Under the pieces are notes generated by a model. That model saw only the letters and a list, made by a program, of their open reading frames with translations. It had not been told where the DNA came from and made no database searches. The translations under genes were made by a program, and so were the position numbers. A stretch of DNA of 7,502 nt from Fusobacteriota bacterium (lineage in GTDB: Bacteria; Fusobacteriota; Fusobacteriia; Fusobacteriales; Fusobacteriaceae): NCBI GenBank assembly GCA_003973585.1, contig QNYN01000166.1, forward strand, positions 1 through 7,502. The letters run 5' to 3'. Position 1 is the first letter of the stretch. Every line of letters starts with the position of its first letter. This document shows positions 1-4,590 of the stretch, in pieces.

Positions 1-52
1 TAACAATGGTATCGACTCTAGATGGCAAAAGCTACTAGATTTAAAAAATTAA
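1..52 (+). CDS. DUF177 (YceD-type) protein, C-terminal end only
   Basis: Only the last 16 codons are inside the window; the first complete codon begins at base 2 and the TAA stop is at 50-52. The readable end is NNGIDSRWQKLLDLKN. An ending of the form 'hDPRW..L..L' directly before rpmF is typical of the DUF177/YceD family, which is very commonly the gene upstream of L32 in bacteria and has been linked to 23S rRNA accumulation in some species. The identification rests on this short tail plus gene context, so the family call is moderate. The 47-nt gap to rpmF suggests co-transcription with it. Confidence 0.6.
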   Translation, partial: NNGIDSRWQKLLDLKN

Positions 53-85
53 TAATTTATTATAATTAAAATAAAAAGAAAAATT

Positions 86-91
86 AGGAGG
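86..91 (+). promoter_or_regulatory. rpmF ribosome binding site
   Basis: A perfect AGGAGG lies 8 nt before the rpmF ATG, supporting that start and strong translation, as expected for a ribosomal protein. Confidence 0.85.
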
Positions 92-99
92 AAAATATA

Positions 100-282
100 A
101 TGGCAGTACCTAAGAAGAAAACGTCAAAAGCTAAGAAAAATATGAGAAGATCACATCATGCTTTAAGAGGAACTAACTTAGCTACATGTTCTAATTGTGG
201 AGCTCCAAAGAGACCTCACAGAGTATGTTTAGAATGTGGAAGTTACAAAGGAAAGCAAGTTTTAGTTAACGAAGCTGAATAG
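100..282 (+). CDS. rpmF: 50S ribosomal protein L32 (bL32)
   Basis: This is a 60-residue basic protein of the large ribosomal subunit. The N-terminus [20 protein letters not shown] is the classic L32 signature, with the lysine-rich tail followed by the R-R-S-H-H block. Four cysteines in two pairs (C30/C33 and C43/C46, as CSNC and CLEC) form a zinc ribbon, so this is the zinc-binding (C+) form of L32 rather than a cysteine-free paralogue. Length is normal for the family. The start is fixed by an AGGAGG 8 nt upstream. It follows a DUF177 gene and precedes the fatty-acid cluster, a linkage conserved in many bacteria, but here a hairpin terminator separates it from plsX. Identification is very secure. 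Confidence 0.98.
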   Translation: MAVPKKKTSKAKKNMRRSHHALRGTNLATCSNCGAPKRPHRVCLECGSYKGKQVLVNEAE

Positions 283-288
283 TCTTTG

Positions 289-321
289 AAAAAAAGGTAA
301 GAGTAATCTTACTTTTTTTTT
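289..321 (+). terminator. Intrinsic terminator after rpmF, possibly bidirectional
   Basis: Immediately after the rpmF stop, GTAAGA (297-302) pairs with TCTTAC (307-312) around the loop GTAA, a GNRA-type tetraloop in RNA. The stem is extended by a G-T pair and by an A-run (289-295) facing a T-run (313-321). The T-run gives the forward U-tract. The opposite A-run would give a U-tract on the reverse strand, so the element could work in both directions. The stem is short and mostly A-T, so some read-through into plsX is likely. Confidence 0.75.
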
Positions 322-363
322 ATAAAAAAATAAACCCTAAAAGTAAATAAAACCTTTAAAATG

Positions 364-372
364 TGGTAAAAT
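364..372 (+). promoter_or_regulatory. Probable plsX promoter (extended -10)
   Basis: TGGTAAAAT contains an extended -10 (TGn followed by TAAAAT, 5 of 6 to TATAAT), with a predicted start of transcription near 379 and a leader of roughly 27 nt to the plsX start. No good -35 is seen at 17-bp spacing (TAAATA at 344-349), which an extended -10 can tolerate. Its position after the rpmF terminator fits a promoter for plsX-fabH. In such AT-rich DNA chance matches are common, hence moderate confidence. Confidence 0.45.
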
Positions 373-392
373 AGGAAAGTAAGAGAAAAAAT

Positions 393-400
393 AGGGGTGA
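393..400 (+). promoter_or_regulatory. plsX ribosome binding site (decides the start)
   Basis: AGGGGTGA matches the GGTGA half of the anti-Shine-Dalgarno complement and ends 5 nt before TTG 406. Since the alternative GTG (397) lies within it, this site favours the TTG start. Confidence 0.7.
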
Positions 401-405
401 GAATA

Positions 406-1422
406 TTGAAGATAGCATTAGATGCAATGGGTGGAGATTATGCACCTTTGGAAACAGTAAAAGGAGCTATTGAAGCTATAAATGAAGATGACAAAATTAT
501 AATAATCCTTGTTGGTAAAGAAGAGGTTATAAAAAAAGAGTTGTCTAAATATAAATATGATAAATCTAGAATAGAAATAAAAAATGCTACAGAAGTAATT
601 GCAATGGATGAAAAAGATTCTCCTACAAAGGTAGTGAGATCAAAAAAAGATGCTTCTATGAATGTGGCACTACAATTAGTAAAAGATGGAGAAGCTATGG
701 CATGTGTTTCAGCAGGAAATACAGGGGCATTAATGACAGCTAGTCAGCTAAAATTAAAGAGGATTAAAGGTGTTCTTCGTCCTGCTATAACTACAGTTTT
801 TCCTGCAAATAACAATAAAAGTATAGTTCTTTTAGATGCAGGAGCTAATGCAGATTGTAAACCTGAATATTTAAATCAATTTGCTACAATGGCAAATGAA
901 TATGCCAAAGTTTTATTAAATATAGAAACTCCAAGAATCGGTCTTCTTAACATTGGAGAAGAGGATGGAAAAGGAAATGAACTGACAAAATCTGCTTTTA
1001 ATTTATTAAAAGAGAATAAAAATATAAAATTTTATGGGAATATAGAAACACGAGAAATGACAAATGGTCAAGTAGATGTAGTAGTAACAGATGGGTTTAC
1101 AGGTAATATAGTCTTAAAAACAGCTGAAGGAACAGCTCATTTTATGAAAAACATCATAAAAAGTGAAGTAAATAAAAGTTTTATAGCAAAAATAGGGGCA
1201 TTGTTAATGAGTTCTGTATTTAAAGAATTAAAAAGACAATCAGATTCTTCAGAATATGGAGGAGCGTTATTTATGGGACTTAATGGAATATCTATAAAGG
1301 CACATGGGAACTCTGATTCAAAGGCAATCAAAAATGCAATTTTAGTTGGATATAAATTTGCAAAGAATAACTTTATTGAAAATCTAAAAAAAGCAATTGG
1401 AGGGGAAAATGAAAAAAATTAA
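406..1422 (+). CDS. plsX: Phosphate acyltransferase PlsX (acyl-ACP:phosphate acyltransferase)
   Basis: PlsX converts acyl-ACP and phosphate to acyl-phosphate, the donor that PlsY uses to acylate glycerol-3-phosphate; it is a peripheral membrane protein linking FAS II to phospholipid synthesis. Family motifs, numbered from the start chosen here, are DAMGGD (6-11), SAGNTGA (102-108), LDAGANAD (143-150), GLLNIGEE (179-186), VTDGFTGN (227-234) and the glycine-rich 285-301 region ending HG. Length, 338 residues, is normal. I chose the TTG at 406: it gives the canonical N-terminus MKIALDAMGGD and lies 5 nt after AGGGGTGA (393-400). An in-frame GTG at 397 would add three residues but lies inside that ribosome binding site and has no site of its own. 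The 3' end overlaps fabH by 14 nt, suggesting translational coupling. Confidence 0.96.
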   Translation: MKIALDAMGGDYAPLETVKGAIEAINEDDKIIIILVGKEEVIKKELSKYKYDKSRIEIKNATEVIAMDEKDSPTKVVRSKKDASMNVALQLVKDGEAMACVSAGNTGALMTASQLKLKRIKGVLRPAITTVFPANNNKSIVLLDAGANADCKPEYLNQFATMANEYAKVLLNIETPRIGLLNIGEEDGKGNELTKSAFNLLKENKNIKFYGNIETREMTNGQVDVVVTDGFTGNIVLKTAEGTAHFMKNIIKSEVNKSFIAKIGALLMSSVFKELKRQSDSSEYGGALFMGLNGISIKAHGNSDSKAIKNAILVGYKFAKNNFIENLKKAIGGENEKN

Positions 1423-2404
1423 AAGTTTTGGGATATTAGGAGTGGGAACTTATGTCCCTGAAAGAATAATGACAAATTTTGATTTAGAAAAAATTGTTGA
1501 AACCTCTGATGAGTGGATTCAAAAGATGACAGGGATAAAAGAAAGAAGAATTGCAGCACCTGATGAAGCAACTTCTGATTTAGCTTATAAAGCAGCATTA
1601 AAGGCACTAGAAAGCTCTAATACAAAAGCAGAAGAATTAGATTTAATAGTAGTAGCAACGATGACACCTGATTATTTTACTCCATCAGTATCAGCTATTT
1701 TACAAAAAAGATTAGGAGCACATCATGCAGCAGCATTTGATTTAGGAGCAGCTTGTAGTGGATTTGTATATGCATTAGAAGCAGGTGGAAATTTTATTGC
1801 TACAGGAATTTATAAAAAAGTATTAGTAATAGGAGCAGAAGTATTTTCTAGAATTTTAGATTGGGAAGATAGAAATACTTGTGTATTATTTGGAGATGGT
1901 GCAGCAGCAGCAGTATTAGGTGAAGTAGAAGAAGGATACGGATTAATAGGAACTCATTTAGGAGCAGATGGTGATTTAGATGATGTACTAATAATTCCAT
2001 CAGGAGGATCAAGAGAACCTGCAACTCATGAAACTGTTGATAAAAGAGGACATTTTTTAAAGATGAAAGGACCAGAAGTATTTAAATTTGCTGTGAAAGT
2101 AATGCCAGGTGCAGTGCAAAAAGTTCTTGAAAATACTGGAATAAAAATAGAAGATTTAGAGTTAATTATACCTCATCAAGCTAATATGAGGATAATAAAT
2201 TCAGCAGCTAAAAGATTAAAATTCCCAGTGGAAAAATTTGTAGTAAATTTAGATAGATATGGAAATACTTCAGCAGCATCTGTAGGATTAGCCCTTGGAG
2301 AAGCTTTAGAAAAGGGGAAAATAAAAAAAGGTGATAACATAGCATTAGTAGGTTTTGGTGCTGGATTAACTTATGCTTCTTGTGTAATGAAGTGGGCTTA
2401 TTAA
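1409..2404 (+). CDS. fabH: 3-oxoacyl-ACP synthase III (KAS III)
   Basis: FabH starts fatty-acid synthesis by condensing acetyl-CoA (or another short acyl-CoA) with malonyl-ACP to give 3-ketoacyl-ACP. The 331-residue protein has the thiolase-fold Cys-His-Asn triad: C116 in GAACSG, H256 in PHQAN and N286 in YGNTS. Other KAS III hallmarks are the N-terminal TSDEWI with TGIKERR (residues 32-47), FGDGAAA (161-167) and the C-terminal GFGAGLTYAS. The start is ATG 1409, with GGAGG at 1399-1403 and 5 nt spacing; an in-frame TTG at 1397 overlaps the ribosome binding site and would add an atypical MEGK. It overlaps the end of plsX by 14 nt in another frame, so the two are very likely translated from one mRNA. 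Heavy GCA/AGA/TTA codon use suggests good expression. Substrate preference (straight or branched primer) cannot be read from sequence. Confidence 0.97.
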   Translation: MKKIKSFGILGVGTYVPERIMTNFDLEKIVETSDEWIQKMTGIKERRIAAPDEATSDLAYKAALKALESSNTKAEELDLIVVATMTPDYFTPSVSAILQKRLGAHHAAAFDLGAACSGFVYALEAGGNFIATGIYKKVLVIGAEVFSRILDWEDRNTCVLFGDGAAAAVLGEVEEGYGLIGTHLGADGDLDDVLIIPSGGSREPATHETVDKRGHFLKMKGPEVFKFAVKVMPGAVQKVLENTGIKIEDLELIIPHQANMRIINSAAKRLKFPVEKFVVNLDRYGNTSAASVGLALGEALEKGKIKKGDNIALVGFGAGLTYASCVMKWAY

Positions 2405-2405
2405 T

Positions 2406-2434
2406 TTGACATAACAAGTGTAATGTGATATAAA
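2406..2434 (+). promoter_or_regulatory. Near-consensus sigma-70-type promoter for fabD
   Basis: TTGACA (2406-2411, perfect -35) is followed after exactly 17 bp by TATAAA (2429-2434, 5 of 6 to the -10 consensus), with TG one base upstream (2426-2427) making an extended -10. Transcription would start near 2441, about 23 nt before the fabD ATG. It begins 1 bp after the fabH stop codon, so fabD-fabG can be expressed independently of plsX-fabH. It overlaps the palindromes at 2410-2448. This is the best promoter match I found in the window. Confidence 0.72.
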
Positions 2435-2448
2435 TTACAGGTGTTATG
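2410..2448. repeat. Paired palindromes (39-bp inverted repeat) over the fabD promoter
   Basis: Two 15-bp arms, CATAACAAGTGTAAT (2410-2424) and ATTACAGGTGTTATG (2434-2448), are inverted copies matching at 13 of 15 positions around a 9-bp centre. Each arm is itself a near-palindrome of form ATWACA-nn-TGTWAT (2411-2424 and 2434-2447), so the element can be read as two operator-like sites with centres 23 bp apart. The first fills the promoter spacer; the second starts on the last base of the -10 and covers the expected transcription start. That placement suits a repressor. In read-through RNA from fabH it could instead fold as a 7-bp plus 6-bp hairpin with a 2x2 internal loop. The binding protein is unknown. 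Confidence 0.6.
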
Positions 2449-2453
2449 ATTAA

Positions 2454-2459
2454 AGGAGG
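2454..2459 (+). promoter_or_regulatory. fabD ribosome binding site (decides the start)
   Basis: AGGAGG lies 4 nt before ATG 2464. The earlier in-frame ATG at 2446 is upstream of this site and within the palindrome, so it is not the start. Confidence 0.85.
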
Positions 2460-2463
2460 GATT

Positions 2464-3357
2464 ATGTCAAAAATAGCTTTTATATACCCAGGACAAGGAA
2501 CTCAATATGTTGGTATGGGTAAAGAATTATATGAAACAAATGAAATAGCAAAAAAATATTTTGATGAAATATTTGAAAATTTAGAATTAGATTTAAAAGA
2601 AACAATGTTTAATGGACCAGAAGAAAAATTAAAACAGACTAAATATACTCAACCTGCAATAGTAACTATGTCTTTAGTATTGACTAAATTGCTAAAAGAT
2701 ACAGGTGTAGAGGCAAACTATGTAGCAGGACACTCCCTTGGAGAATATTCTGCATTAGGAGCAAGTGGAGTTTTATCAACTGTAGATACTGTAAAGTTAA
2801 CTGCCCTTAGGGGAGAAATAATGAATGAAGTATCGGAAATAGTAGATGGAACTATGGCTGCTATAATAGGTTTAGAATCTTCTAAAATAGAAGAAATTTG
2901 TAAAAAGATAGATGGAGTAGTAGAACCTGTAAACTATAACGAACCAAAACAAACTGTAATAGCAGGATCAAAGGATAGTGTTGAAAAAGCTTGTGAAGAA
3001 TTAAAAGAAGCAGGTGCTAGAAGAGCAATGATATTAGCAGTTTCAGGACCTTTCCACTCATCACTTATGAAACCAGCAGGAGATAGATTAAAAGAAAACT
3101 TTGATAAATTTAATTTTGTAGAAGGAAATATTGAATTAGTGTCTAATACAAAGGTAGAATTTATAAAAGATAAAGAAGATATAAAAGAAGAATTATACTC
3201 ACAAACTTTTGGTCCTGTAAGATGGGTTGAAATTATAGAAAAGTTAAAAGAAAATGGAGTAACAAAATTTTATGAAATTGGACCTGGAAAAGTTTTAAAA
3301 GGTTTAGTTAGAAAGATCGATAAAAGTTTAGAAGTAGAAAATATAGAAAGTATCTAA
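2464..3357 (+). CDS. fabD: Malonyl-CoA:ACP transacylase
   Basis: FabD moves malonyl from CoA to the phosphopantetheine arm of ACP, supplying the two-carbon donor for FabH and FabF. The 297-residue protein carries the expected sites: oxyanion-hole Q11 in the PGQGTQ motif, nucleophile S91 in GHSLGEYSA, R116 (ALRG) for the malonyl carboxylate, H198 in SGPFHS, and Q247 shortly before GPVRW. The ferredoxin-like small subdomain falls at about 125-195. Length and order match the family. The start is ATG 2464, giving MSKIAFIYPGQG; the upstream in-frame ATG (2446) would add six unusual residues and precedes the AGGAGG. It follows fabH after 59 nt that hold a strong promoter and paired palindromes, and fabG follows 36 nt later with no terminator, so fabD-fabG should share a transcript. 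Confidence 0.97.
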   Translation: MSKIAFIYPGQGTQYVGMGKELYETNEIAKKYFDEIFENLELDLKETMFNGPEEKLKQTKYTQPAIVTMSLVLTKLLKDTGVEANYVAGHSLGEYSALGASGVLSTVDTVKLTALRGEIMNEVSEIVDGTMAAIIGLESSKIEEICKKIDGVVEPVNYNEPKQTVIAGSKDSVEKACEELKEAGARRAMILAVSGPFHSSLMKPAGDRLKENFDKFNFVEGNIELVSNTKVEFIKDKEDIKEELYSQTFGPVRWVEIIEKLKENGVTKFYEIGPGKVLKGLVRKIDKSLEVENIESI

Positions 3358-3393
3358 ATTATCATATAAATTTGAAATTAAGGAGTTTTTACT

Positions 3394-4146
3394 ATGATCG
3401 ATTTAAAAGGGAAAGTAGCAGTTGTTACTGGATCAACTAGAGGAATAGGAAGAGCTGTTGCAGAAAAATTAGCAGAAAGTGGAGCTAATGTAGTAATCAT
3501 TGGAAGTTCTGCAATAGAAAAAATAGAAGGAATAGCAAATGAAATAGCTAATAAATATAATGTAGAAGCATTGGCAGTACAAGCTAATGTTACTTCTAAA
3601 GAAGCAGTAAAAAAATTAGTAGATACTACTCTAGAAAAATTTGGTAGAGTAGATATCTTAGTAAATAATGCTGGGATAACAAGAGACGGATTATTTATGA
3701 GAATGAAAGATGAAGATTGGGATTCTGTTATGGATGTAAACTTAAAAGGGATATTTTATGTAACTCAAGGGTTTTATAGAACTATGACAAAACAAAGATC
3801 TGGATCTATTATTAACATGACATCTGTAGTAGGGCTTACAGGAAATATGGGACAAGTTAACTATGCCACATCAAAGGCAGGGCTTATAGGGATGACAAAA
3901 TCATTAGCCCGTGAATCTGCTAAAAGAAATGTAAGGGTAAATGCTATAGCACCTGGGTATATTAAGTCTGATATGACTGATGCTATAAGTGATGCAGCAA
4001 GAGAAAGTATGTTAAGTACAATACCTTTAGGGAAAATGGGAGAGCCAGAAGATATAGCCAATGCAGTATTATTTTTAGCATCGGATTTATCTACTTATAT
4101 AACTGGACAAACTTTAAGTGTTAATGGTGGAATGTTAATGCCGTAA
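3394..4146 (+). CDS. fabG: 3-oxoacyl-ACP reductase (NADPH)
   Basis: FabG reduces 3-ketoacyl-ACP to 3-hydroxyacyl-ACP in the elongation cycle; family members work as tetramers and usually use NADPH. The 250-residue classical short-chain dehydrogenase has the Rossmann TGSTRGIG (12-19), NNAG (91-94), the catalytic tetrad N116-S144-Y157-K161 with the YATSK segment, PGYIKSDMT (187-195) and a C-terminal GQTLSVNGG typical of FabG. The short-chain dehydrogenase family is large, but the C-terminal region and the location between fabD and acpP make FabG the clear choice. An AAGGAG (3380-3385) 8 nt upstream sets the start. I see no promoter in the 36-nt gap after fabD. An 81-nt gap with an independent promoter separates it from acpP. 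Confidence 0.97.
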   Translation: MIDLKGKVAVVTGSTRGIGRAVAEKLAESGANVVIIGSSAIEKIEGIANEIANKYNVEALAVQANVTSKEAVKKLVDTTLEKFGRVDILVNNAGITRDGLFMRMKDEDWDSVMDVNLKGIFYVTQGFYRTMTKQRSGSIINMTSVVGLTGNMGQVNYATSKAGLIGMTKSLARESAKRNVRVNAIAPGYIKSDMTDAISDAARESMLSTIPLGKMGEPEDIANAVLFLASDLSTYITGQTLSVNGGMLMP

Positions 4147-4160
4147 AACCTTATAAAAAT

Positions 4161-4189
4161 TTGAAATAATACAAAAATTTTGTTATTAT
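4161..4189 (+). promoter_or_regulatory. Probable acpP promoter
   Basis: TTGAAA (4161-4166) and TATTAT (4184-4189) are separated by exactly 17 bp, and TG at 4181-4182 makes an extended -10 (TGtTATTAT). Both hexamers match the consensus at 5 of 6. Transcription would start near 4196, about 31 nt before the acpP ATG. A private promoter fits the large amount of ACP cells need relative to the enzymes that use it. The DNA is AT-rich, which lowers certainty, but spacing and extended -10 agree. Confidence 0.62.
4166..4189. repeat. AT-rich palindrome over the acpP -10 region
   Basis: ACAAAAATTTTGT (4171-4183) is a perfect 13-bp odd palindrome in the promoter spacer. It extends by five pairs (ATAAT 4166-4170 with ATTAT 4185-4189) if one T at 4184 is bulged out, so the outer right arm is most of the -10 box. 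It could be an operator, but it is pure A/T apart from one C-G pair and could be chance in this composition. It does not match the motif of the fabD palindromes. Confidence 0.35.
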
Positions 4190-4212
4190 ATAAATAAGAA
4201 ATACTAAATTTT

Positions 4213-4219
4213 AAGGAGG
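4213..4219 (+). promoter_or_regulatory. acpP ribosome binding site
   Basis: AAGGAGG, 8 nt before the ATG, is among the strongest ribosome binding sites in the window, in keeping with an abundant protein. Confidence 0.85.
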
Positions 4220-4227
4220 AAACAATT

Positions 4228-4452
4228 ATGTTAGATAAAATTAAAGAAGTAATAGTAGATCAATTAGGAGTAGATGAAGATCAAGTAACTTTAGAAGCAA
4301 ACTTCATTGATGATTTAGGAGCAGATTCATTAGATACTGTTGAATTAATCATGGCATTTGAAGAAGAGTTTGATATTGAAATTCCTGATGCAGATGCAGA
4401 AAAAATTAGAACAGTTCAAGATGTAGTAAACTTTGTAGAAGCAGCAAAGTAA
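4228..4452 (+). CDS. acpP: Acyl carrier protein
   Basis: ACP carries growing acyl chains as thioesters on a 4'-phosphopantetheine arm and is the partner of every other FAS II enzyme here and of PlsX. The 74-residue, strongly acidic four-helix protein has the attachment motif GADSLD with S34 as the modified serine, at the usual distance from the N-terminus. Helix II (from about residue 34, [18 protein letters not shown]) is the recognition helix contacted by partner enzymes and is rich in acidic residues as usual. Start and length are standard. It is flanked by its own probable promoter (4161-4189) and a strong terminator (4466-4494), so it could be made as a monocistronic RNA of about 300 nt as well as by read-through from fabD-fabG. 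Confidence 0.98.
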   Translation: MLDKIKEVIVDQLGVDEDQVTLEANFIDDLGADSLDTVELIMAFEEEFDIEIPDADAEKIRTVQDVVNFVEAAK

Positions 4453-4465
4453 TATAAAGATATAG

Positions 4466-4494
4466 ATAGGGGAGCTTCTCCCCTATTATTTTTT
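4466..4494 (+). terminator. Strong intrinsic terminator after acpP
   Basis: A perfect 9-bp stem, ATAGGGGAG (4466-4474) with CTCCCCTAT (4478-4486), closes a 3-nt loop and contains five G-C pairs. It is followed by TATTTTTTT. It starts 13 nt after the acpP stop and is the most GC-rich hairpin in the window. It should end or strongly reduce transcription between acpP and fabF. Confidence 0.88.
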
Positions 4495-4539
4495 ATAAAA
4501 ATTATAATTTAGTTTGAAAAACGATCTGTAGATTAAAAA

Positions 4540-4567
4540 TTACAGTTTAGAGATAGTTATTTAAAAT
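4540..4567 (+). promoter_or_regulatory. Possible fabF promoter
   Basis: A strong terminator lies upstream, so fabF needs a promoter in 4495-4590. The best candidate I see is TTACAG (4540-4545), 16 bp, TAAAAT (4562-4567), giving a start near 4574. A second -35-like TTGAAA (4514-4519) lacks a convincing -10 at normal spacing. The need for a promoter is better supported than this exact position. Confidence 0.3.
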
Positions 4568-4590
4568 TTAAATATTTATGAGGTGAAAAA

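Noticed and set aside
58..66. TATAAT-like sequence (61-66) between the DUF177 gene and rpmF as an rpmF promoter
   Set aside because: The hexamer is perfect, but the gap is almost pure A/T and no -35 is visible at normal spacing (GATTTA at 38-43), so a chance match is likely.
1137..1331. Reverse-strand open frame of about 64 codons inside plsX
   Set aside because: It lies wholly within a secure PlsX gene, has no recognisable motif, and is a chance frame on the opposite strand.
1419..1607. Reverse-strand open frame in the 5' part of fabH
   Set aside because: Low-complexity leucine/phenylalanine/serine-rich translation typical of the antisense of AT-rich coding DNA; opposite FabH's conserved N-terminus.
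2208..2417. Reverse-strand open frame over the end of fabH and the fabD promoter
   Set aside because: Low-complexity leucine-rich antisense translation with no family resemblance; it covers FabH's conserved C-terminus.
2446..2463. In-frame ATG at 2446 as the fabD start
   Set aside because: It lies upstream of the AGGAGG and inside the palindrome, and would add six residues to the canonical FabD N-terminus.
3861..4061. Reverse-strand open frame inside fabG
   Set aside because: Antisense shadow of conserved FabG sequence (YATSK to PGYIKSDMT region).
3368..4167. The 11-mer AAATTTGAAAT upstream of both fabG (3368-3378) and acpP (4157-4167), considered as a shared regulator site reminiscent of FabT boxes
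   Set aside because: It is not palindromic in the FabT manner, consists almost only of A/T, and in the acpP case is explained by the -35 TTGAAA. The fabG copy has no promoter at the right spacing.
4526..4545. CTGTA-N10-TACAG inverted repeat upstream of fabF, considered as another copy of the fabD palindrome
   Set aside because: Arms are only 5 bp, the spacing differs, and the ACA-nn-TGT core of the fabD sites is missing.
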